Assembly (NCBI GenBank): GCA_046498405.1
Contig: JAWOAS010000218.1
Location: forward strand, 1-8,725
Source of the DNA: T1Sed10-49 sp046498405
Lineage (GTDB): Bacteria; Actinomycetota; Nitriliruptoria; Euzebyales; Egibacteraceae
Length of the DNA stretch: 8,725 nt
Reading direction: 5' to 3'
This document shows positions 1 through 7,244 of the stretch, piece by piece. The first letter of the stretch is position 1. The number at the start of each line of letters is the position of its first letter. Below the pieces are notes generated by a model, which saw nothing but the letters and a program-made list of their open reading frames with translations, ran no database searches and was not told where the DNA came from. The position numbers and the translations under genes are program-made.

Positions 1-92
1 CGGTTGAAGTCCGCCCACTCGGCGAGGGCGAGCTTCTTCGAGTCGTGGGCCACGAGCGCGATGCGCTTGCGGCCGGGGAGCGCGTCGCTCAA
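1..92 (-). CDS. mgsA: Methylglyoxal synthase, N-terminal part (cut by window edge)
   Basis: This is the first 30 codons of a gene that continues beyond the left edge. Methylglyoxal synthase converts dihydroxyacetone phosphate to methylglyoxal and phosphate in the cytoplasm, a bypass of lower glycolysis. The visible protein has the family's N-terminal signature, a basic patch followed by IALVAHDSKK (residues 11-20) and then an AEWADF segment. The His16-Asp17 pair matches the conserved AHD of the E. coli enzyme. The start is TTG at 92-90: an in-frame TGA lies five codons upstream, no other start codon occurs between them, and a GAGGAG Shine-Dalgarno (101-106) sits 8 nt away. The gene follows the universal stress gene in the same frame, and its ribosome site overlaps that gene's stop, so the two are probably co-transcribed and translationally coupled. 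The identification rests on about 30 residues only, but the motif is distinctive. Confidence 0.85.
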   Translation of the reverse strand, partial: MSDALPGRKRIALVAHDSKKLALAEWADFN

Positions 93-100
93 CGGGTGGG

Positions 101-106
101 CTCCTC
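101..106 (-). promoter_or_regulatory. Shine-Dalgarno of mgsA, overlapping the usp stop codon
   Basis: GAGGAG on the minus strand, 8 nt before the TTG start of mgsA. Its first two bases are the last two of the TGA that ends the universal stress gene (107-105). A ribosome terminating there would sit on the mgsA initiation region, which favours coupled translation. Confidence 0.75.
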
Positions 107-515
107 AGGCTTCGTGGGGATGGGCCTTGACGGCGAGGACGGCGCAGTCGGCGCGCAGGAGGATGTCCTGGGCGTTGGAGCCGAGGACGAGCTTGCCGAC
201 GGGGCTGCGGCGGCGCAGCCCGATGACGATGAGGTCGACGTCGTCCTCCTTGGCGACGTCGAGGAGGTCCTCGGAGGGCGTCTGGCCGCGGACGAGGCGG
301 CGCACCTCGACGTCGAGGCCCTCGGCGCGCAGACGGGACTCGGCCTCCTCGAGGGCGTCGGCGTAGGCGAGCGCCTCCTCGTCCTCGTCGCGGGCGCCAC
401 CGCGCATCGAGTGGACGAGGACGAGCGTGCCGCCGTGGTGGCGAGCCTCGGCGGCCGCCCGCTCGAGGGCGGCACGCCCCTCCGGAGTGGTGAGGAAACC
501 CACGAGGATCTTCAA
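105..515 (-). CDS. Universal stress protein (UspA-family, single domain)
   Basis: A 136-residue protein with one Usp alpha/beta domain, the usual length for single-domain members. It opens with the MKILVGF beta strand and ends with the nucleotide-loop region from DLIVIG (94-99) through LGSNAQ (111-116) to AVLAVK (125-130). The family ATP motif G-x2-G-x9-G-S/T is only partly kept: Gly99, Gly112 and Ser113 are present, but the second Gly is Arg102 within an RRR run. The early Asp of the usual VDGS segment is also missing (FLTTPEG instead). Variants with LRRRSPVGK occur in actinobacterial Usp proteins, so nucleotide binding is uncertain and the cellular role is inferred only as stress-related. 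The start is TTG at 515-513, chosen because a perfect AGGAGG (522-527) lies 6 nt upstream and the protein then begins exactly at the first Usp strand. The reading frame itself stays open far upstream and does not fix the start. It is followed directly by mgsA. Confidence 0.9.
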   Translation of the reverse strand: MKILVGFLTTPEGRAALERAAAEARHHGGTLVLVHSMRGGARDEDEEALAYADALEEAESRLRAEGLDVEVRRLVRGQTPSEDLLDVAKEDDVDLIVIGLRRRSPVGKLVLGSNAQDILLRADCAVLAVKAHPHEA

Positions 516-521
516 CGCTGA

Positions 522-527
522 CCTCCT
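522..527 (-). promoter_or_regulatory. Shine-Dalgarno of the universal stress gene
   Basis: AGGAGG on the minus strand, 6 nt before the TTG at 515-513. It decides the start, because the same frame is open without a stop back to about 3965 on the antisense strand of the dehydrogenase gene, so an automatic caller could choose a start that is far too long. Confidence 0.85.
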
Positions 528-690
528 GCGCCGGACCGTTCCTGCCGTCGCACAGTATGCGCTACGGTGCCACTGGCGCGCCGGCAGGCGCCGGTGAGGG
601 CGGCCGACAGGCCGCGGCAGGCCCACCGGGCTTCCGGACGGGGCTGGCCGCAGCCGCGCCTGCGCCGCACGTGCCCACGGCAGAGCGAGA

Positions 691-699
691 GGGAGAGGG
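691..699 (+). promoter_or_regulatory. Shine-Dalgarno of the GerW-like gene
   Basis: A purine stretch GGGAGAGGG 5 nt before the ATG at 705. It supports this start over in-frame upstream starts, which would add residues that are not family-like. Confidence 0.65.
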
Positions 700-704
700 T
701 CGGC

Positions 705-1049
705 ATGGACATCGCGAGCGTGCTCTCGGGGGCGCAGGACGCCATGACCGTCCGCCGGGTCTTCGGGGAGCCCTACGAGCGCGACGGCGTCACCGTCATC
801 CCCGTGGCCAAGGTTTCCGGCGGTGGTGGCGGCGGCGGCGGGGTCGGGCCCGAGGCGGTGGGCGAGGGCACCGGCGCGGGCTTCGGGCTGCACGCCGAGC
901 CGGCCGGGGTCTACGTCCTGCGGCAGGGCTCGGTGTCCTGGGAGCCCGCCGTCGACGTCAACCGGCTGCTGCTCGGCGCCCAGGCGGTCCTCATCGCGCT
1001 CATCCTCCTGCTGCGCACCCTCGTGCGTCGGCGCGGACGCCGCCGGTAA
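705..1049 (+). CDS. GerW/YtfJ-family protein with C-terminal membrane anchor
   Basis: A 114-residue protein of the Spore_YtfJ/GerW type. Family features in order: an N-terminal segment with VRRVFGEPYERDGVTVIPVAKV (split here as VRRVFGEP, then VTVIPVAKV ending near residue 37), a run of eight glycines (39-46), a second Gly-rich stretch near GAGFG, an AEPAGVYVL segment and then SWEPAVDVNR. Residues about 88-107 (LLLGAQAVLIALILLL) are a probable membrane helix, followed by a basic tail RRRGRRR, which suggests a tail-anchored protein with the Gly-rich domain in the cytoplasm. In Bacillus YtfJ (GerW) is a spore protein needed for germination; relatives are found in many non-sporulating actinobacteria, where the role is unknown, so a sporulation function should not be assumed. 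The ATG at 705 follows GGGAGAGGG (691-699) by 5 nt. Its stop lies 12 nt before the dehydrogenase start, implying one operon. Confidence 0.85.
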   Translation: MDIASVLSGAQDAMTVRRVFGEPYERDGVTVIPVAKVSGGGGGGGGVGPEAVGEGTGAGFGLHAEPAGVYVLRQGSVSWEPAVDVNRLLLGAQAVLIALILLLRTLVRRRGRRR

Positions 1050-1061
1050 CGGGCGGCGGCG

Positions 1062-4000
1062 ATGCCCGAGCGCCGCGCCGGCGGCCACGGCGACGACGGG
1101 GCGGCGACGGCGCACGACGGCGCGGCCGAGCGCCTGCTCGAAGCGGTCGCCGCGCTCGTCGGCGACGTCGACCCCGCGATCGGCGGGGGCCTCGCGCGCG
1201 CGGTCGCCCGGCGCATGCCCGCCGATGAGCGCACCCCTGAGGCCGTGGCCGAGCTCGTCGCCCGGGGCGCGGCGCTCCTCCACCGCCGCTGTCCTGGCGA
1301 GCTCAACGTCGAGGTGCGTCGCGGCGAGGCGGGCACGACGGTCGACACCGTCGTCGACGACGTCCCCTTCCTGCTGTCGACGGTGGCCTCGACGCTGCAG
1401 CGTCGTCGCTACGACGTCGACGCCCTCCTCCACCCCGTCCTCGGTGTCGAGCGTGACGCCGACGGTGTGCTCACCGCGGTCGCCCCGGCGCGCGCGGACC
1501 TGCCCCGCGAGTCGTGGATCCACGTCGAGCTGCCGCTGCGCCTGTCCGACGCCGCGGTCGAGGCGCTGAAGGCCGAGCTCGTCGACGGCCTCGACAGCGC
1601 CCGCCGGGTCGACGCCGACCTCGCCGAGATGCGCACCCGCCTCATCGAGCTCGCCGCCTCCTACCGCGAGCTGCTCACCGACGGCTACCGCCAGTCGCCA
1701 TGGGAGCTCGCCCGCCTCGTCGACTGGCTGCTCGCCGACCGGCTCATCATCCTCGCCGTCGGCGACGTCCGCCCCGACGGCACCCTCGTGGAGGGCAGCG
1801 GCCACGGGCTGCTCGCCCGCGGTCCGGTCGACACCCTCATCGCGCCCCGCCGGGGCGACGCGCTGCTGCGGGTCGGGCGCAGCGCCCGCCCGAGCGTCGT
1901 GCACCGCGCCGAGCGCATGATCGAGCTGCGCTTCGCGACGAGCCCCGAGGGTATCGAGCGCCGCGTCATCGGCCTGTTCTCGCCCGAGGCGCTCGCCGAG
2001 TCGGTCGAGGACGTCCCCGTGGCCCGTCGCCACTTCGAGCAGATCCTCGCCGCCGAGGACCTCGTCGAGGGCAGCCACGACGCGCGGCTGCTCAACGAGC
2101 TCTTCAGCTCCCTGCCGCTGCACGAGCAGCTCGCCGCCGAGCCCGAGGGGGTGCGGGCGGCGCTCGTGCCGCTGCTCGCCGAGGAGGAGCGCGTCGCCAC
2201 TGCGGTGCGCTACCTCGCCGCCGAGCCCGAGCGCGAGGTCGTCGTGCTCGTCCACCTCGCCAAGGAGCGCTTCGACCCCGAGGTGCGCGAGCGCATGCAG
2301 GAGCACCTGCGCCGGCGCCTGGCCGCCCACGACGTCGACTACCACCTGTCGATGACCTCGGGCGAGGCGGTGCTGCTGCACTTCATCGCCCATCCCACTC
2401 CGGGTGGGCGCCTGGCCTCGCCCCGCATCGACGAGCTGCGCGCCGAGCTCGTCGGCCTCGCGCGGACCTGGGACGACCGTGTCGGGGCGGCCCTGGCCCA
2501 GACCCACGGGCGCGCCCGCGGCGCCGACCTCGCCCGGGAGTGGCTGCCGCGCCTCGGCCCGGGCTACCGCGACCTCGTCGGCCCCGCCGAGGCCGTCGCC
2601 GACCTCCGAGAGCTCTCGGCGCTCGTCGACCGCGGCGAGGCGCGGCGCATGCGCCTGCTGCCCGCCGCCGAGCAGGGCCTGCGCGCGAAGCTCTACGTCC
2701 GCGGCGGCGGCGTCGAGCTCTCCCAGCTCGTCCCCGTCCTCGAGAGCCTCGGGCTCGTCGTCGTCGACGAGCGTCCCCACGCCGTCGAGGGCATCGGCAC
2801 GGTCCACGACGTCCTCTTGCGGCTCGGGGCGGGGATGCCACCGGCCGCCGAGCTCGCCTCCCGAGGCGCCGACGCTGCGGCGACCGCGCTCGCGGTACTC
2901 GCCGGCGAGGCCGAGGGCGACGACCTCAACCGCCTCGTCCTGCTCACCGACCTCGACTGGCGCGACGTCACGCTGCTGCGCGCGCTGCGGCGCTACCGAC
3001 GTCAGGTCGGCACCGGCTTCTCCGAGTCCTACCAGAACGCCGCGCTCGCCGAGCACGCGCCGGTGGCCGAGGCGCTCGTCAGGCTCTTCGACGCCCGCCT
3101 CGACCCCGACCGCCCTGACGCTGACGTCGCGGCGGCCCGCGAGGCCGTCGAGGCGCGACTGGCCGCGGTGACCCGCCTCGACCAGGACCGCATCCTGCGC
3201 GGCTACCTCGGCCTCGTCGACGCGACGCTGCGGACGAACCGCTACGTCGACCCGGCCCCGGCCGCCCTGTCCCTCAAGGTCGACAGCGCCGGCGTGCCCG
3301 AGGTCGGCAAGCCGGTGCCCCACGTCGAGGCCTTCGTCTACGCGCCGGCCTTCGAGGGCGTGCACCTGCGCGGCGGACCCGTGGCCCGCGGCGGGCTGCG
3401 TCACTCCGACCGCCGCGAGGACGTCCGCGCCGAGGTGCTCGGGCTCATGAAGGCGCAGATGACGAAGAACGCCCTCATCGTGCCGGTGGGCGCGAAGGGT
3501 GGGTTCGTCCTCAAGGGCGCCGGCACCGCCGGCCCCGAGGAGGTCCGGGGGGCCTACGAGGCCTTCATCGGCGCCCTGCTCGACGTCACCGACGACGTCG
3601 AGGGCGGTGAGGTCGTCAGCCCCCCCGGGGTGCGTCCCGCCGACGGACCCGACCCCTACCTCGTCGTCGCGCCCGACCGTGGCACCGGCCGCTTCAGCGA
3701 CGCCGCCAACGCCATCGCCGCCCGGCGCGGCTTCTGGCTCGGTGACGCCTTCGCCTCCGGTGGCTCGCACGGCTTCGACCACAATGGCATGGGGATCACC
3801 GCGCGCGGCGCGTGGGTGGCGGTGCGCCGCCACTTCGCCGAGCTGGGGATCGACGTCGACCGCGAGCCCGTCAGCGTCGTCGGCGTCGGCGACATGTCCG
3901 GCGACGTCTTCGGCAACGCGCTGCTGCAGAGCCGGGCGCTGCGCCTCGTCGCCGCGTTCGACCACCGCGACGTCTTCCTCGACCCCGACCCCGACCCCGA

Positions 4001-5741
4001 GATCGCCTACGCCGAGCGCCAGCGCCTCGCCGGCCTGCCGGGCTCGTCCTGGCAGGACTACGACCGTGCCGCGCTGTCACCCGGGGGCGGGGTGTACTCG
4101 CGGGAGAGCAAGACCATCGCCTTGAGCGAGCAGGTGCGCGCGCTGCTGCGGGTCGACGCCGAGGCGCTGAGCCCCCCCGAGGTCATCCGCGCGGTGCTCG
4201 CCGCGCAGGTCGACCTGCTCTTCGCCGGGGGAATCGGCACCTACGTCAAGGCCGCTGAGGAGACCCACGCCGAGGTCGCCGACCGGGCCAACGACGCGGT
4301 GCGGATCGACGCCGGGCGACTCTCGGCGCGGGTGGTCGGCGAGGGCGCCAACCTCGCGCTGACCCAGCGGGCGCGCATCGCCTACAGCCGCCGTGGCGGG
4401 CGCTGCAACACCGACGCGATCGACAACGCCGCGGGCGTGGCCACCAGCGACCTCGAGGTCAACCTCAAGATCCTCCTCGTCGCCGCGATCGCCGAGGGGC
4501 GCCTGGCCGAGGACGACCGCGACGCGGTGCTGCTCGGCGCCGAAGGGGAGGTCGCCGCGCGGGTCCTCGACGACTGCGACCGCCAGACGCGGGCGCTGTC
4601 GCGCGAGCTCGCCCGCAGCCCCGGCGGCCTCGAGGGCTACGAGGGCCTCATGGCCGAGCTCGAGGAGCACGGCCGCCTCGACCGGGAGGTCGAGGCCCTG
4701 CCCTCGAGCGCCGAGCTCGCCCGCCGCGGGGCCGCTGGCGCGGGGCTGACCCGGCCCGAGCTCGCCCAGCTGCTCGCCTACGCCAAGCTCGACCTGCGCG
4801 ACGCGGTGCTCGCGAGCCCGCTGCCCGACGACCCCGAGACCGACGGGCTGCTGCTCGGGTACTTCCCGTCCTTCGTGGCCGAGCGCTACGGCGACCTCGC
4901 CCGCGGGCACCGGCTGCGCCGCGAGCTCGTGGCCACGCGGCTCGCCGGCGCGGTCGTCGACGACATGGGGATCACCTGGGCGCGCCGCCTCACCGACGAG
5001 CTCGCCGTCGGCCCCGCCGAGGCCGCGGCGGCCTACCGGGTCGCCCGCGCGGTCATCGACGCCGGGCGCCGCTGGGACGCCATCGCCGAGCTCGGCAGCG
5101 GGGTCGACGCCGCCGCGGCCCTCGAGCTCGACGCCGAGGTCCGCGCGGTCGTCGACGCCTGCGCCCGGGCCTACCTGCGCCAGGGCCTCGGCGACCTCGG
5201 CGAGGCGATCGCCGCGGACCGCCCCGCCGCCGACGAGGTCGCCGCGACCCACGGTGACGTCGACGTGCGCCGGCGCACCGGCCTCGTGCGCCGCTGGGTC
5301 GACGCCGGGGTGCCGCGCGCCCTGGCCGAGGACGTCGCGGCGCTGCACGCCCTCGAGATCCTGCCCGACGTCGCGGCGCTCTCACGCCGGCGCCGGGCCT
5401 CGCCCGGGGCGATCGCCTCGGCCTTCGCCGCGGCCAGCAGCGCCCTGCCGGTCGACCGGCTCGACACCCTGCTCGACGCCACGGCGGTCTCGGGGCGCTG
5501 GAGCCGCTGGCAGCGCGAGGGCCTGGCCGAGGAGCTGCGGCGCGCGCGGCGGGGCGCGGTGGCCTCAGCGCTGCGGGAGGCGGGCGGCGCGGACCCGGTG
5601 ACGGCGATGCAGGCGTGGCTCGACCGTCACGCGGTGGGACTCGAGCGCGTCGACGGGCTGCTGGCCGCCCTCGGCGAGGCCGAGGACGAGCTCGTCGGCC
5701 TCGCCGTGGCGGTGCGGGCGCTGCGCGACGTCACCGGCTGA
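1062..5741 (+). CDS. gdh: NAD-dependent glutamate dehydrogenase, large (about 180 kDa) class
   Basis: A 1559-residue cytoplasmic enzyme that oxidises L-glutamate with NAD+ to 2-oxoglutarate, ammonium and NADH, feeding amino-acid carbon to the TCA cycle. Length and motifs match the large bacterial class (Bac_GDH) known from Streptomyces and mycobacteria. The N-terminal half (about 1-700) is the long regulatory part, which in the family holds ACT-like and helical domains; recognisable pieces include LARLVDWLLADRLIILAVGD near 217-236 and AKERFDPEVRERM near 400. The catalytic core follows: RGGLRHSDRREDVRAEVLGL from 776, then PVGAKGGF (808-815) with the expected substrate Lys812, GGSHGFDHNGMG (900-911), the dinucleotide-binding GVGDMSGDVFGN (941-952), GEGANL (1093-1098) and NTDAIDN (1116-1122). 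A helical C-terminal region completes it. No truncation or frameshift is visible. The ATG at 1062 has only a weak GGGCGG-type ribosome site and lies 12 nt after the GerW-like stop, so coupling is likely. It converges on citrate synthase. Confidence 0.95.
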   Translation: MPERRAGGHGDDGAATAHDGAAERLLEAVAALVGDVDPAIGGGLARAVARRMPADERTPEAVAELVARGAALLHRRCPGELNVEVRRGEAGTTVDTVVDDVPFLLSTVASTLQRRRYDVDALLHPVLGVERDADGVLTAVAPARADLPRESWIHVELPLRLSDAAVEALKAELVDGLDSARRVDADLAEMRTRLIELAASYRELLTDGYRQSPWELARLVDWLLADRLIILAVGDVRPDGTLVEGSGHGLLARGPVDTLIAPRRGDALLRVGRSARPSVVHRAERMIELRFATSPEGIERRVIGLFSPEALAESVEDVPVARRHFEQILAAEDLVEGSHDARLLNELFSSLPLHEQLAAEPEGVRAALVPLLAEEERVATAVRYLAAEPEREVVVLVHLAKERFDPEVRERMQEHLRRRLAAHDVDYHLSMTSGEAVLLHFIAHPTPGGRLASPRIDELRAELVGLARTWDDRVGAALAQTHGRARGADLAREWLPRLGPGYRDLVGPAEAVADLRELSALVDRGEARRMRLLPAAEQGLRAKLYVRGGGVELSQLVPVLESLGLVVVDERPHAVEGIGTVHDVLLRLGAGMPPAAELASRGADAAATALAVLAGEAEGDDLNRLVLLTDLDWRDVTLLRALRRYRRQVGTGFSESYQNAALAEHAPVAEALVRLFDARLDPDRPDADVAAAREAVEARLAAVTRLDQDRILRGYLGLVDATLRTNRYVDPAPAALSLKVDSAGVPEVGKPVPHVEAFVYAPAFEGVHLRGGPVARGGLRHSDRREDVRAEVLGLMKAQMTKNALIVPVGAKGGFVLKGAGTAGPEEVRGAYEAFIGALLDVTDDVEGGEVVSPPGVRPADGPDPYLVVAPDRGTGRFSDAANAIAARRGFWLGDAFASGGSHGFDHNGMGITARGAWVAVRRHFAELGIDVDREPVSVVGVGDMSGDVFGNALLQSRALRLVAAFDHRDVFLDPDPDPEIAYAERQRLAGLPGSSWQDYDRAALSPGGGVYSRESKTIALSEQVRALLRVDAEALSPPEVIRAVLAAQVDLLFAGGIGTYVKAAEETHAEVADRANDAVRIDAGRLSARVVGEGANLALTQRARIAYSRRGGRCNTDAIDNAAGVATSDLEVNLKILLVAAIAEGRLAEDDRDAVLLGAEGEVAARVLDDCDRQTRALSRELARSPGGLEGYEGLMAELEEHGRLDREVEALPSSAELARRGAAGAGLTRPELAQLLAYAKLDLRDAVLASPLPDDPETDGLLLGYFPSFVAERYGDLARGHRLRRELVATRLAGAVVDDMGITWARRLTDELAVGPAEAAAAYRVARAVIDAGRRWDAIAELGSGVDAAAALELDAEVRAVVDACARAYLRQGLGDLGEAIAADRPAADEVAATHGDVDVRRRTGLVRRWVDAGVPRALAEDVAALHALEILPDVAALSRRRRASPGAIASAFAAASSALPVDRLDTLLDATAVSGRWSRWQREGLAEELRRARRGAVASALREAGGADPVTAMQAWLDRHAVGLERVDGLLAALGEAEDELVGLAVAVRALRDVTG

Positions 5742-5742
5742 G

Positions 5743-5755
5743 GGCCGGGGCGGCC
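5743..5755. terminator. Possible bidirectional hairpin between converging genes
   Basis: The 18-bp gap between the two stop codons contains a perfect 5-bp stem with a 3-nt loop, GGCCG-GGG-CGGCC. It could help end transcription from both sides, but there is no T-run on either strand and the stem is short for this GC content. Confidence is low. Confidence 0.3.
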
Positions 5756-5759
5756 GGCC

Positions 5760-7049
<1,290 letters not shown>

Positions 7050-7056
7050 CTCGCCG

Positions 7057-7061
7057 TCCTT
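7057..7061 (-). promoter_or_regulatory. Shine-Dalgarno of citrate synthase
   Basis: AAGGA on the minus strand, 7 nt before the ATG at 7049. It supports this start over the GTG 13 codons upstream. Confidence 0.7.
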
Positions 7062-7077
7062 CTCGCCGATCGGGCGG

Positions 7078-7094
7078 GCCGCGGTCACCGCGGC
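7078..7094. repeat. Perfect 17-bp palindrome in the citrate synthase leader
   Basis: GCCGCGGT-C-ACCGCGGC: eight perfectly complementary bases on each side of one central base. It lies between the predicted citrate synthase promoter and its ribosome site, so it could be an operator or, in the RNA, a stem of 7 bp with a UGA loop. No T-run follows. Confidence 0.6.
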
Positions 7095-7106
7095 AGGGTG
7101 GCCGAC

Positions 7107-7140
7107 AGCCTACCCGGCCACCCGAGGGTGGCGGTAGGCT
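7107..7140. promoter_or_regulatory. Interrupted palindrome carrying divergent -10-like boxes
   Basis: Left arm AGCCTACC (7107-7114), two unpaired bases, GCCACCC (7117-7123), the dinucleotide GA, then GGGTGGC (7126-7132) and GGTAGGCT (7133-7140). Fifteen base pairs match, interrupted only by the two-base bulge. Each outer arm contains TAGGCT, a good actinobacterial -10 match: on plus at 7135-7140, on minus at 7112-7107. These would start transcripts about 98 nt before the sugar phosphorylase ATG and about 50 nt before the citrate synthase ATG. No TTGACA-like -35 is seen at the right distance on either strand, so the sites may need an activator or be partly fortuitous. The symmetry itself is certain; promoter function is inferred. 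Confidence 0.55.
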
Positions 7141-7146
7141 CGCGGT

Positions 7147-7182
7147 GCGGGCCGGCGCCCGCTGCGACACGGGCGGGCCCGC
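7147..7182 (+). other. Strong bulged stem-loop in the sugar phosphorylase leader
   Basis: GCGGGCC (7147-7153), two unpaired G, CGCCCG (7156-7161), an 8-nt loop, CGGGCG (7170-7175) and GGCCCGC (7176-7182) give 13 G-C pairs interrupted by one two-base bulge. It begins about where transcription from the plus-strand TAGGCT box would start. A second, weaker stem (GCGCGG 7181-7186 with CCGCGC 7196-7201) overlaps its right end. There is no T-run, so mRNA stability or translational control is as likely as termination. Confidence 0.5.
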
Positions 7183-7231
7183 GCGGGACCCCGTGCCGCG
7201 CCAGGTCGGGCGCGACGCATGCGAGGAGCTT

Positions 7232-7235
7232 GGAG
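7232..7235 (+). promoter_or_regulatory. Shine-Dalgarno of the sugar phosphorylase
   Basis: GGAG, with AGGAG a few bases earlier (7224-7228). Spacing fits the GTG at 7242 (6 nt) slightly better than the ATG at 7245 (9 nt); the choice changes the protein by one residue only. Confidence 0.55.
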
Positions 7236-7244
7236 CCAGACGTG

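Larger units (their letters stand above)
516..704. promoter_or_regulatory. Divergent spacer between usp and the GerW-like gene
   Basis: This 189-bp spacer must hold promoters for two divergent units. An interrupted inverted repeat lies at 545-567: CCGT-CGCA, five bases, then TGCG, two unpaired bases, ACGG. It overlaps weak -10 candidates on each strand, TACGGT (plus, 563-568) and CATACT (minus, within 554-559). Two hairpins follow that would form in the plus-strand leader: 571-596, a 9-bp stem including one G-U pair and an 8-nt loop, and 600-615, GCGGCC-GACA-GGCCGC. I could not find a convincing -35 on either strand. In DNA this GC-rich short stems arise by chance, so the boxes are tentative. 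No coding sequence is supported here. Confidence 0.4.

Noticed and set aside
819..842. GGC/GGT triplet run as a microsatellite or phase-variable repeat
   Set aside because: It encodes the eight-glycine run that is normal for the YtfJ/GerW family, with mixed codons and a triplet period, so length change would not shift the frame.
516..3965. Upstream antisense extension of the universal stress gene as a very large protein
   Set aside because: The composition is low-complexity Ala/Gly/Val/Asp/Arg with no family motif, it lies opposite the well-conserved glutamate dehydrogenase, and a perfect Shine-Dalgarno marks the internal TTG start.
4077..5348. 423-codon antisense frame inside the glutamate dehydrogenase gene
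   Set aside because: No recognisable motif; explained by high third-position GC on the sense strand.
7050..7088. GTG start at 7088 for citrate synthase, adding 13 residues
   Set aside because: No good ribosome site before it, it sits in the centre of a palindrome, and the downstream ATG has AAGGA at good spacing and gives near-E. coli residue numbering.
7147..7201. Riboswitch or classical attenuator before the sugar phosphorylase
   Set aside because: Stems are strong but no known riboswitch core, leader peptide or T-run is visible; kept only as a structured leader.
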